From: an uncultured Candidatus Melainabacteria bacterium
GTDB lineage: Bacteria > Cyanobacteriota > Vampirovibrionia > Gastranaerophilales > Gastranaerophilaceae
NCBI GenBank assembly: GCA_934754505.1
Contig: CAKVIE010000010.1
Coordinates: 12,355 to 76,354, forward strand
Direction: 5' to 3'
DNA: 64,000 bases
Made by a program: the position numbers and the translations under genes. Position 1 is the first letter of the stretch, and each line of letters begins with the position of its first letter. The notes beneath the pieces are model-generated. The model was not told the DNA's origin, did no database searches, and saw nothing but the letters and a program-made list of their open reading frames with translations. Shown here piece after piece: positions 44,071 through 53,105 of the stretch.

Positions 44071-44982
44071 ATGAACCAAAAGAGCATAAAAGACAGAATA
44101 TCGAGCATAAAAAGCACTCAAAAGATAACGAGGGCAATGAAAATGGTTGCCGCCGCAAAGGTTAAGAAGTGCGAAAATGCCGTAAAGGCATCAAGACCGT
44201 TCACCAAAGAAATGAACGAAATGCTTCATAAGCTTTTGAAAACGGTGCAGGCATATCCCGAAGATGAAACGAAGCCGAAAAAGCCGTCAGAAAATTGGCG
44301 TGTTTTGTTGGAAAAAAGAACGACAAAAAACATCGGTCTTTTGGTAATTTCATCGGACAAAGGTCTTGCGGGAGCTTATAATGCAAACGTTGTCAGATAT
44401 GCTTTAAAGGAAATCAAACAACTTCAAGAGCAAGGCATTAATGCAAAATTATTTGTAATCGGTCAAAAGGGTCTAAACACTTTGAAACGAGAACAAAGAA
44501 ATCTTGATTTTGAAATAATCAAAACCTATCCTGCATTTATCGAGGGCGGAAGCTCGGCACTCGGAACGGTTGTTGCGGAAGATATGGCAACGGAATTCGT
44601 CGAAGGCAACATTGACGAAATGAAAATCATAACAACAAGATTTAGAAATATGATGTCATATTCCGTTGAAGAATGGGAAATACTTCCGATGAAAGATAAA
44701 ATTGACGATGCGGAAGAATATCATTCGGAAATGGAGTTTGAACCTGATTTGTCGGTAATGCTACGCAAAATCGTGCCGTTTTATATCGCAAACATAATCT
44801 ATCAGGCACTTTTGGAAGCTACGGCAAGCGAACTCGCATCAAGAATGACCGCAATGTCAGCAGCTTGCAACAATGCAGATGAAATGATAAGAACTTTGTC
44901 TATTGATTATAACAAAGCTCGTCAAGCCGCAATTACACAGGAAATTACGGAAGTCGTCAGCGGTGCTGATGCACAAAAATAA
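44071..44982 (+). CDS. atpG: ATP synthase subunit gamma
   Basis: A 303-aa central-stalk subunit. Conserved ends are RISSIKSTQKITRAMKMVAA at the N-terminus and ASRMTAMSAACNNADEMI at the C-terminus. Residues about 65-90 (ETKPKKPSENWRVLLEKR) include a loop longer than in E. coli, but the cyanobacterial/chloroplast redox insertion is not evident. It is the last atp gene; beta and epsilon must lie elsewhere, as in cyanobacteria. Confidence 0.96.
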   Translation: MNQKSIKDRISSIKSTQKITRAMKMVAAAKVKKCENAVKASRPFTKEMNEMLHKLLKTVQAYPEDETKPKKPSENWRVLLEKRTTKNIGLLVISSDKGLAGAYNANVVRYALKEIKQLQEQGINAKLFVIGQKGLNTLKREQRNLDFEIIKTYPAFIEGGSSALGTVVAEDMATEFVEGNIDEMKIITTRFRNMMSYSVEEWEILPMKDKIDDAEEYHSEMEFEPDLSVMLRKIVPFYIANIIYQALLEATASELASRMTAMSAACNNADEMIRTLSIDYNKARQAAITQEITEVVSGADAQK

Positions 44983-44990
44983 ATACGGGC

Positions 44991-47900
44991 ATGCAGACAA
45001 TGGGTTATAAAAAGCTGATAATTTATTCCGTAACTGGAATTTTAGCCTTCGTTTTTGTCTTGTATTTAGCGATTTTGGCTGCTTTTCCGATAAATTTCAA
45101 CGGCGGAAAGTTCAAATCCGAAATTGAAAATGAATTTCATAAAAATACGGGTTTAACATTAGATATAGAAAAAATCTCGTTAAAACCGTCATTCAGTCCT
45201 GTTTTGAGTATTGATGCACATCACGTTTTAGTTTTATATCCTGAGGGTAAAGAACTTTTAAAAGTACGTGATATGTCAATGAAAATAGCTGTTTTACCTT
45301 TATTGGCGAAAAAAGTCAAAATAAATGCAATAACAGCCGAAAGACCGATTTTATCAACCGAAATCAACTCAAACGGCGAAACAACTTTAGATAAATATTT
45401 AAAAATCCGGTCTGCCAAAAAACAGAACAAAAGTGGTTTTGAATTTTCAAACACCATGCCCGAAGTCGTTTTTAACGATTACAAAATCAAAATTCACGAC
45501 CGATTATACGGAGAACCGTTTGTATTAAACGGAAAGAAATTAAAACTCTCACAAAAAATAAGCAGCGACGGAATAAAATTAGCGACAAAAACCGTTTTAA
45601 GCCAAGGCGGAGTTAATTTTATTAATTTTGATACAGAACTTGAACTTCCGAAAGAAACGGGCGAAGTCCGACTGTTTCAAACCAATCCGTTCAGATATAT
45701 CAGAAATTTTTCAATCAAATCCGACGTAAAGACAAAATTAAAAATAACAAAAAAAGACAACAAACCCGAATGTGTCGGAAGCATTCTCGTTTCGGGCTTA
45801 TCACTTATTGTTGACAACCAAAAATCGGAAAATAATTTTATAGATTTAAAAATCAATAAAAACAAAGTTGACATAAAAGCCGTTGTAAGAACGTCAAAAA
45901 CGGACGTTTTAACGGTTGCAGGCTATGCTGTCAAAAATCAGAAGATAAATTTAAGTGCAAAATCCGAACAAATACATCTGAAACCCTTTATTGAAACGGT
46001 TAAAGCCGTTCTAAACATTTTAAACATAAAAAACGATTTAGATGAATATAATATTTCAGGTACGGCAAAATTAGATTTCAACGTAAAAAGTGACTTCAAG
46101 AAAATGGAATCATCAGGTTTTGCAAAAATCGAAAATGCAGCAATAACGGGAAAAAAGATACCATGCAAAATCAACGGAATAAATGCCGAAATAAATTTTG
46201 ACAACAATTTAATAGGAATAAGAAATTCCAAATTATACATAAACAACATGCCCGTAAAAATCAGCGGCAGCATCAATTCCAAAACAGAGGCGAATATAAA
46301 TCTTGATGCGGAAAACATTGACGTTGAACAAATAACGGCACTTCTTCCGAGTGACGTCAGAGGTCAAATAAAGGCAAAAGGCAGAATAAGCGTAAAGGCA
46401 GTAGCAGAGGGTAAAATCAAGGATTTATCCGTAAAATTTTCAGGAGCAGGTAAAAACTTTACCGCAAAAGTTAAAAACGATTTTGAAATATATATGCCAA
46501 ACGGAAGTTTGGGATATTCTGGCAAAATAAACTCTCAAAACGGGCAAAACGGCAGATTAATATTGCAAAACGCAGAAATTCGAGAGTTAAAAACATTAAA
46601 TGAAAATATTTTAATCTCAAAAGCAGACATAATTTTGGACAAAAACACCCTCAAAACCGAAAAAACCACATTGATTTTTTCGGGACTTCCTATTGTTTTG
46701 TCAGGTGAAATCAAAGACTATGACAAAATTCCCGTTTATGATTTGACTCTTGACGGAAAAATTAAATCGGCTGAAATTTATGAGATTTTGCAGAAAAATA
46801 AAGATTTGAATAAATTCAAAGCAGCTGCAAAAGGTGCTGTTGAAAGCCATTTGAAGATTAACGGCAAGGATAAAAACGGCAAAATCACGGGATATTTCAA
46901 CGCAGATAAAGAAAATTACATCTCATTTCTTGTTATAAAAGAGCTTTTAGGCGAAAAATCAACTGTCAATGTCGATGCAGATTTCACGGCAAACGACTTA
47001 AATATCAACGAAATAAAACTTTCCAAAAACGGAACGGATACAATAATCAAGATTTGCGGCAAGTTGAAAAACTTTGAAACTGCAGAAAAAATGAGAATAA
47101 CAATTCCAAATTCACTGACCTTCTCAGATGCGGAATTTAAAAATTCCGAAATCACCGTAAAAGCGGATATAACAGCTGACGGCAAACTTTCTGCTCCCGA
47201 GCTTAAGGGTAAATTAGAACTCAAAACCATTGTTATTCCTCAATACAAAATGTCAGGTTACAACAATGAAATCACCTTAAACGGCAATGATATCAAACTC
47301 TACATGCCCGAACTCAAAATCGGACAATCGAAATTCAACGTAAGAGGTGATTTAAGTACAAATTTAGGAAAATCCTTTGTTATCAAGGATATCCATATCA
47401 AATCCGACTTGATTGATTTAGACGAATTAAATCAGGCCTTGTCACAAACCTCGACACACAGCGTTTACCCCGGAATTGAACTTCCGATTACAGCAAAAAA
47501 CGGCACAGCAGAGATAAAAACCTTTAAGACAGGCGGATTTTCGGCGGATAACATAACCTGCGATATTGCAATAGAAAACAATGTTTTGAAAATGTCAAAC
47601 ATCAAAGGTACCGCATATAAAGGCACTTTGAACGGAAAAGCGGAATATAACTTCCTGCACACAACGACAAAAAGCGAACTTCACGGAGCGAATGCCGAAT
47701 TAAGCCCGATTTTGAAGGTTGTAACGGGAAAAGTCGATAGCACGACGGGTAAAATCAAATACAATTTAAAAATTAATACAATCGGAACAAATCAATCACA
47801 GCAGCAAAGAACTGCAAAAGGCTATATCGATTTCAGCTCAAATAACGGCGTAATGGGCCCGTTATGCAGGTTTGAACATTTTCTCTATGCACAAAACTTA

Positions 47901-48626
47901 ATCAGCCAAAGTATGTTAAAAACAACAATAAGATCGGTCAGAAACGCATTAAACCCCAAAAACACGGGCGTTTATACGAGTGCAAAAGGACTTATTGAAA
48001 TCGCAAACGGCAATGCATATTTAAAACCCGTAACGATGTCAGGACCGAACATGAGCCTTTATATAACAGGCAGAATGAATATCGTTCACAATTATGCAGA
48101 AGTTAAGATTTACGGAAGAATTTCAGAGGAAATCGAAAGAACTTTGGGCGACTTATCCAAACCCGTTCCCGAAACGATTATGAGCGAATCATCTGAAACC
48201 TCGCTCGGCAACTTATTTTACAATGATTACAATACGAGAGCACCCGCTGCAATTCTCAAGGCAATTCCGTCGTTAAATCCATATTCGGGTTTGAGTTCAA
48301 GACCTTTTGAAGTCGTCATAACAGGTAATCCCGACAATGTAAAATCCGTAAAAAGCTTCAAATGGATAACCGAAACGACAGAAGCCCCCATTCCAAATAA
48401 TATCTACGTTGAAAGCCGTTTGAACAACAAACCTCAAACAAATACAACCACAACAAATCCCGTTGGAGAAAAACTCGAACGACAAGATTATGTACCGAGA
48501 AATCAATACATTGATTCAAATAAACAACAAGACTCGCAAGATACGCCTGTTCAAAAGCAAAATCAAAGCTCAAATTCAACAGAATTACCTGATTTTATGA
48601 ATAATTTACCTGACAACTTTAATTAA
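44991..48626 (+). CDS. Large AsmA-like inter-membrane protein
   Basis: A 1211-aa protein. One N-terminal membrane helix (about 10-33) is followed by an AsmA-like N-terminal domain (ENEFHKNTGLTLDIEKISLK, then VRDMSMKIAVLPLLAKKVKI). A very long series of beta repeats follows, with an AsmA/TamB-like C-terminal part (KGYIDFSSNNGVMGPL, MSLYITGRMNIVHNYAEV). The last about 90 residues are Gln/Asn-rich and disordered. Such proteins form hydrophobic grooves that carry lipids across the periplasm, in line with the mla genes. It follows atpG by 8 nt. Its end overlaps the convergent decarboxylase gene by 21 nt. Confidence 0.85.
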   Translation: MQTMGYKKLIIYSVTGILAFVFVLYLAILAAFPINFNGGKFKSEIENEFHKNTGLTLDIEKISLKPSFSPVLSIDAHHVLVLYPEGKELLKVRDMSMKIAVLPLLAKKVKINAITAERPILSTEINSNGETTLDKYLKIRSAKKQNKSGFEFSNTMPEVVFNDYKIKIHDRLYGEPFVLNGKKLKLSQKISSDGIKLATKTVLSQGGVNFINFDTELELPKETGEVRLFQTNPFRYIRNFSIKSDVKTKLKITKKDNKPECVGSILVSGLSLIVDNQKSENNFIDLKINKNKVDIKAVVRTSKTDVLTVAGYAVKNQKINLSAKSEQIHLKPFIETVKAVLNILNIKNDLDEYNISGTAKLDFNVKSDFKKMESSGFAKIENAAITGKKIPCKINGINAEINFDNNLIGIRNSKLYINNMPVKISGSINSKTEANINLDAENIDVEQITALLPSDVRGQIKAKGRISVKAVAEGKIKDLSVKFSGAGKNFTAKVKNDFEIYMPNGSLGYSGKINSQNGQNGRLILQNAEIRELKTLNENILISKADIILDKNTLKTEKTTLIFSGLPIVLSGEIKDYDKIPVYDLTLDGKIKSAEIYEILQKNKDLNKFKAAAKGAVESHLKINGKDKNGKITGYFNADKENYISFLVIKELLGEKSTVNVDADFTANDLNINEIKLSKNGTDTIIKICGKLKNFETAEKMRITIPNSLTFSDAEFKNSEITVKADITADGKLSAPELKGKLELKTIVIPQYKMSGYNNEITLNGNDIKLYMPELKIGQSKFNVRGDLSTNLGKSFVIKDIHIKSDLIDLDELNQALSQTSTHSVYPGIELPITAKNGTAEIKTFKTGGFSADNITCDIAIENNVLKMSNIKGTAYKGTLNGKAEYNFLHTTTKSELHGANAELSPILKVVTGKVDSTTGKIKYNLKINTIGTNQSQQQRTAKGYIDFSSNNGVMGPLCRFEHFLYAQNLISQSMLKTTIRSVRNALNPKNTGVYTSAKGLIEIANGNAYLKPVTMSGPNMSLYITGRMNIVHNYAEVKIYGRISEEIERTLGDLSKPVPETIMSESSETSLGNLFYNDYNTRAPAAILKAIPSLNPYSGLSSRPFEVVITGNPDNVKSVKSFKWITETTEAPIPNNIYVESRLNNKPQTNTTTTNPVGEKLERQDYVPRNQYIDSNKQQDSQDTPVQKQNQSSNSTELPDFMNNLPDNFN

Positions 48627-49958
48627 TTTTCGGTTTTGTTTGAGATAATTAATATGTTCGTGAGATATTTTTTCGCCTAAAATCAAAATCGGAATCCCGG
48701 GTGGATATTCTGAAATCGTTTCCCCGCAAATATTTCCGAAGGCTTCTTCTACGGGAAGTTCAACTTTTTCTGCAAAAAATGCCTCTCTCGGCAAAAGCTC
48801 GCAATTAGGCAGAATTAACGGGCATGATGCTTCTTCGGCAGGGCAGGAATAATCAGTCGAAACAATTATCTTTAAAGCCTTTTCAAGCTGTTTTAATTTA
48901 TGTTTTGCAGTGCCTATTCCCGTCAAAAGTAAACTTGCAAAACTGTTCGTAAGTTCATCTTCAATATCAAATTCATCAAACAAAATATCCGAAAGGTCAA
49001 ACCCCGAAAGCCCTTTGACTTTCACAAGAAGTTTTGTCGGGTCGTTAAAATCACAAAATTCAATGTTTTTTTCGGACAAAAAAGTTTTTTTCAATTCGGA
49101 AATATCATAGAGCAGTTTATCAATTTTTTTCTTGCCTTTATCAGAAGTCAAAAAAGATATAACCGCCTCAATCGCAGCAAGCATAGGATAAGACGGAGAT
49201 GTCGTATTTATAAGATTTAAAGAGTTTTGAATTTTCTCTTGACTGATTGTGCCTGCCGAAAGCAAGATAGCACAAGGGTTTGGTGCTCCGCAAGTTTTAT
49301 GCAGAGATTCAACTGCAATATCCGCCCCGAGCTTAACGGCATTTTCCCCGAAAACTGTTGGTGCAAAAGACTTTAATGCACCATGAGCCTCATCAACAAT
49401 TAATTTAACATTTTTCAAACGGCAAACTTCCGAAATCGCTTTAATATCAGATGTTACACCCTCATAAGTCGGAGAAGTTATAATAACTGCCTTAATGTCA
49501 GAATTTTTCTCAAGCTCTGACAAAATAACATCAGCCGAAACCGCATTAAAAATTGACCACTGCTGGTTAATTTCGGGCATGAACCAGACAGGCTCGGCAC
49601 CTGTCAAAACAAGCCCGTGAAGAACGGATTTGTGGCAATTTCTCGCAATCAAAACCTTTTCATTCGGCTTCAAAACAGCAAGCATTGCTGCAATTATACC
49701 TGATGATGAACCGTTTACGAGATAAAAAAGTTCTTTAACACCCAATAATTCTGCCGATTTTTTCATTGATGAAAGAATGTCCTCGGTTGGGTTTGCGAGA
49801 TTATCAAGGTCATTAATTTCAGACAAATCGTGTTTGAAAAATTTTCTACCTAAATATTTTGCAGCTTCATCACAAACACCTGCCGTTCTGTCGTGTGACG
49901 GCGTTGTGAATAAAATTCTTTTAGACTCTGCTATTTTTTTTATTTTTTTCCCTAACAA
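48606..49958 (-). CDS. Orn/Lys/Arg decarboxylase family protein
   Basis: A 450-aa PLP enzyme of the aspartate-aminotransferase fold, short bacterial form (YaaO-like). The PLP lysine lies in ADIAVESLHKTCGAPNP; NGSSSGIIAAMLAVL and IVDEAHGALKSF precede it. The C-terminal domain has SEYPPGIPILILGEKISHEH. It should make a polyamine precursor (agmatine, cadaverine or putrescine); the substrate is unknown. The N-terminal family motif FH.PGHK is replaced by FTTPSHDR. The start is a TTG at 49958 with AGAGG just upstream; no ATG is available before the conserved region. Confidence 0.88.
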   Translation of the reverse strand: MLGKKIKKIAESKRILFTTPSHDRTAGVCDEAAKYLGRKFFKHDLSEINDLDNLANPTEDILSSMKKSAELLGVKELFYLVNGSSSGIIAAMLAVLKPNEKVLIARNCHKSVLHGLVLTGAEPVWFMPEINQQWSIFNAVSADVILSELEKNSDIKAVIITSPTYEGVTSDIKAISEVCRLKNVKLIVDEAHGALKSFAPTVFGENAVKLGADIAVESLHKTCGAPNPCAILLSAGTISQEKIQNSLNLINTTSPSYPMLAAIEAVISFLTSDKGKKKIDKLLYDISELKKTFLSEKNIEFCDFNDPTKLLVKVKGLSGFDLSDILFDEFDIEDELTNSFASLLLTGIGTAKHKLKQLEKALKIIVSTDYSCPAEEASCPLILPNCELLPREAFFAEKVELPVEEAFGNICGETISEYPPGIPILILGEKISHEHINYLKQNRKLIKVVR

Positions 49959-50071
49959 GTCAACCTCTTTTTAAACAATCAAAATAAATCAAATGCGGAC
50001 GATATCTTATCAACTCGGTACAAAATCGAATTTTATTATAATAAAAACACACTCCGTTTTTCACGGTAATG

Positions 50072-50102
50072 AAAAAAATACCTTTTTTTATAAAGGTATT
50101 TT
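50072..50102 (-). terminator. Terminator of the tandem HExxH-protein gene
   Basis: An 11-bp stem (50075-50085 with 50092-50102) with a 6-nt loop runs into T on the minus strand, 37 nt past the gene's stop. Confidence 0.8.
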
Positions 50103-50138
50103 ATCAAGTCATAAATTATTGTCAAAATAGCAAAAGGT

Positions 50139-51572
50139 CTAAATATCGTCCTCAAACCCCGGAGAGCGGACAGGAAGATTTGAATAGCTCGGATTGGAGA
50201 AAACCGATTTTTTGATATATTTATTTGTGTAATCACCTTTTTCGAGCAATTTTTTAAGCAAATTTTCTCTAACGACAAGCGGGTGAGAAACCTCGGAAAC
50301 AGAGGGATTTTTATCACATAATTGAGTCCAGACCGAGGCCTCCATTGTCCACGCATAAGTTTCTTCATTCAGCGAGTCAAATTCATCTTGGTGCAAGGCT
50401 TCGTGTGCCAATAATGCCGCAAGTGCCGCAGCAGGTGCATCAGCGTGTTTATGATTTATATAAATGTTGAGTTTGCCTGCCTGACGCCAGCCAAGAGCAT
50501 CAAAAGATTCATAATTTTTGTTGATTTCACTCAAGTTTCTAAATTTTATAACCATTGCACGGTGAGTCAAATTTTTACCTAAAATCGCATCGTGAGAGAA
50601 TTTGCCGACAGTGTCTTTTAAAAGTTCGAGAGCTTCGATAATTCTATCTTCTTTGGTAACTTTTTTATATTTTTTTTGAAGTTCTTTTGAATCGTAAGAG
50701 AGAATTTCTTTCTCAATTTTTTCACCCTCTGCCTTTGCCTTTGCATCAAAGTCTTTTTGCATAGGTGCACCCATTTTGCCGAAAGCTCTTGTGACTTCTT
50801 TCGTCGGGACAAAACTTTTCGTTTGCGGAGCAGAAGCTTCTTTTAAGAAAGCTCCGTATTCTTCAATATTTCCGCTTGATTTCAGCTTGTTTTGCAAAAT
50901 AACAAGTTTGTTTTTCGACCCTTGCAAAGTCGGGTTTTTCTCAAGCATTTGCGACCAAACGGCAATTTGAAGCTGTTCTGCCGCATCAATGTCACTGTCG
51001 GTTTTATCTTTGCTGATTAAAGCCTCTCTTGCCAATAACGGTGCTATTGCCGCTGACGGTGCTTCTTTAAATTCCGAATTAATACTTATTTGATATTTTT
51101 TGCCGACAAATTCACCGAAAGCATCACTATTTTTGCGACCTTCAATTTTTGAAAAATCAACAAATTTTATCACAATGGGTGACATTGTTTTATTGCTTCC
51201 GTGGATTGATTTGTAAGAAAAATCACCGGCTGTGCCTTTTAAAAGCTCACTTGCCTCGATTAATTTTTGTTCTTTCGTAATTTGTTTGTATTTTTGTTTA
51301 ATTTCTTTAGTAACGATTTTTTGAGGCAAAACTGTTTTTTCAACACTTGTCGTGCCTGATGTCGTCATATTTGCAGGCGGATTGGTAACTCTTTCGCTTG
51401 CACCGTTGCTGAAAATAACTTCGTTTTGAGGGAAACTATCGTTTTTGTGCAAAGTAATATAATCTTTGTCTTGAGTATAATATTTTGCCTGCGGATAAAC
51501 ATACTCGTTTGAAAATGCCGTATTGGAACATATTATCGCCGTGCATAACGCTGTAAATAATATCTTTTTCAC
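50139..51572 (-). CDS. Secreted protein with two metalloprotease-like repeats, one degenerate
   Basis: A 477-aa protein with a signal peptide (KKILFTALCTAIICSNTAFS). Two homologous segments follow: about 90-270 (starting KQKYKQITKEQKLIEASELL) and about 305-455 (starting KKYKKVTKEDRIIEALELL). The second has a zinc motif HEALH (390-394) and a following NEET that may give the third ligand; the first has REALI at the matching place and cannot bind zinc the same way. I infer a gluzincin-like domain duplicated and partly inactivated. The start is a GTG at 51572: GGAGG lies 8 nt before it, inside an apparent earlier ATG. Function unknown. Confidence 0.75.
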   Translation of the reverse strand: MKKILFTALCTAIICSNTAFSNEYVYPQAKYYTQDKDYITLHKNDSFPQNEVIFSNGASERVTNPPANMTTSGTTSVEKTVLPQKIVTKEIKQKYKQITKEQKLIEASELLKGTAGDFSYKSIHGSNKTMSPIVIKFVDFSKIEGRKNSDAFGEFVGKKYQISINSEFKEAPSAAIAPLLAREALISKDKTDSDIDAAEQLQIAVWSQMLEKNPTLQGSKNKLVILQNKLKSSGNIEEYGAFLKEASAPQTKSFVPTKEVTRAFGKMGAPMQKDFDAKAKAEGEKIEKEILSYDSKELQKKYKKVTKEDRIIEALELLKDTVGKFSHDAILGKNLTHRAMVIKFRNLSEINKNYESFDALGWRQAGKLNIYINHKHADAPAAALAALLAHEALHQDEFDSLNEETYAWTMEASVWTQLCDKNPSVSEVSHPLVVRENLLKKLLEKGDYTNKYIKKSVFSNPSYSNLPVRSPGFEDDI

Positions 51573-51610
51573 TTCGGTAACCTCCATATAAAATATTATT
51601 ACCTATTTTT

Positions 51611-51638
51611 TTTATAAGGACAAATTTTCAACTATCAA
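51611..51638 (-). promoter_or_regulatory. Promoter of the tandem HExxH-protein gene
   Basis: On the minus strand TTGATA (51638-51633), a 16-bp spacer and TATAAA (51616-51611) precede the GTG start by about 38 nt. Confidence 0.55.
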
Positions 51639-51677
51639 ATAAAAAAAGTTTACAAAAAAGTTTAATCAAATTTTATA

Positions 51678-51686
51678 TGCTATAAT
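51678..51686 (+). promoter_or_regulatory. Extended -10 promoter of minC
   Basis: TGC directly followed by TATAAT (51681-51686) forms an extended -10 element 31 nt before the minC start. No good -35 box is seen, as is common with extended -10 promoters. Confidence 0.55.
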
Positions 51687-51717
51687 ATTTGAAAAACTTA
51701 ATGTAAAGTGAGAAATT

Positions 51718-53094
51718 ATGACACAAGGTTTTAATGATAATCTGTATCTTATAGATTTAAGTTATTTGAATACTCCTGCTGAAATCGTTTATGATTTAAG
51801 CTCAATTTTAGATACAGAACCGGCAAAAAATCAAAGAATTAAACTTAAACTCGGAAAAGTTGATTTTAATAAATCACAGCTTTTGAGTATAAAATCATTA
51901 ATAGAAAGTATAAATTCAACTCTTGCAACAGTTGACGGAAAATCGGAAATAACAAGAGCATCAGCTATTTCAGCAGGTTTAGTTTTCCAAAATTCTGCCG
52001 ATATGGTGCCTGAAACAATTTTAAGCAAAGCAGCTCAAGAACCTGCCGTAAATGTCGGCTATGAAACTGTTAAACCCGAATTGTTCCCTGATGTTTCACC
52101 CGTTAGAGAAGAACAAACCGAGGAAAATAATCAAGCTGAACAAACTTCCGAAACAGAAGAAAAACCAACTGAAGACAATTCATACGAAGAACTTCCCGAA
52201 AGTTCAAACAGCATTGAAATTAAACCTATGGAATTTGAAACTTCGGAAGAAAATCTCAACTTTGAAGATAAAAATGATGTTATCCAAATAGAAAATAAAG
52301 AAGAAATTCAAACCGAACAAACGGAAGTACAAACAGAAACTTCTGAAAACACTGAAAATCAACCCGTTGAAAATACGGAAGACAATAATTCATCAGAAAA
52401 TGCAGCTCAAAATGTTGAAAATTCAAAAAATGTAGAAAATGCGGAAAACACTGAAAATTCTTCCGAAAATACAGAAGAAAATACAGAAGAAAAGGCAGAT
52501 GAAAACAACACTGACGGAAATTCCGACGAACAGGCAGCAATAGGAATTCAGACCCTTGCAGACATTCCGCTTGATATTCCGACAGATAAAGAAATTCAAG
52601 ACGAATTGAGTGTAATTTACAATACGGAAAGAAAACTTGAAGATATATTTGAGAACACGGGCTTAAACGAGGAAAAATTCAAATCCTTGAAAGACGCACC
52701 ACAAGCCGAAGAAAGAGAATATACGCAATACGATTTTGAAATCGAAGCCTTCCCGACAAAATATTTAAAACAGACAATTTGTGCAGGACAATTCATTTCA
52801 TTTGAAGGCAATCTTGTTATTATAGGAGATTGCCACGAAGGTTCAGAAATCACGGCAACAGGTGATATTACAGTCTGGGGTGAACTTTCGGGCAGTGCTT
52901 TTGCGGGCAAAAACGGAAACGAAAAATGCAGAATAAGAGCCTTGAAGATGAATGCAAGCCAACTCAGAATTTCAAATTGTTTCGTAAAAAGACCATCAGT
53001 TTTGAACAAACCAAACCAAAAGTACGAACCTGTTGTTCCTGAAGAAGCAAGAATTTCCAAAGGCGAAATAGTAGTATATAAGATTTATAAATAA
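51718..53094 (+). CDS. minC: Septum site-determining protein MinC with long acidic linker
   Basis: A 458-aa protein, about twice the usual MinC length. Residues 1-95 look like MinC N (a STAS-like fold). Residues about 345-435 are the MinC C-terminal beta-helix (CAGQFISFEGNLVIIGDCHE, then GDITVWGELSGSAFAGKNG). Between them is a disordered Glu/Asn/Thr-rich linker of about 180 residues (130-310) with many ENTE-type repeats. MinC blocks FtsZ polymerisation away from midcell with MinD; minD and minE are not adjacent. The linker is the unusual part and may have expanded by short repeat slippage. The gene leads into a sugar-nucleotide gene 11 nt away. Confidence 0.85.
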   Translation: MTQGFNDNLYLIDLSYLNTPAEIVYDLSSILDTEPAKNQRIKLKLGKVDFNKSQLLSIKSLIESINSTLATVDGKSEITRASAISAGLVFQNSADMVPETILSKAAQEPAVNVGYETVKPELFPDVSPVREEQTEENNQAEQTSETEEKPTEDNSYEELPESSNSIEIKPMEFETSEENLNFEDKNDVIQIENKEEIQTEQTEVQTETSENTENQPVENTEDNNSSENAAQNVENSKNVENAENTENSSENTEENTEEKADENNTDGNSDEQAAIGIQTLADIPLDIPTDKEIQDELSVIYNTERKLEDIFENTGLNEEKFKSLKDAPQAEEREYTQYDFEIEAFPTKYLKQTICAGQFISFEGNLVIIGDCHEGSEITATGDITVWGELSGSAFAGKNGNEKCRIRALKMNASQLRISNCFVKRPSVLNKPNQKYEPVVPEEARISKGEIVVYKIYK

Positions 53095-53105
53095 AGGAGT
53101 TTTTC

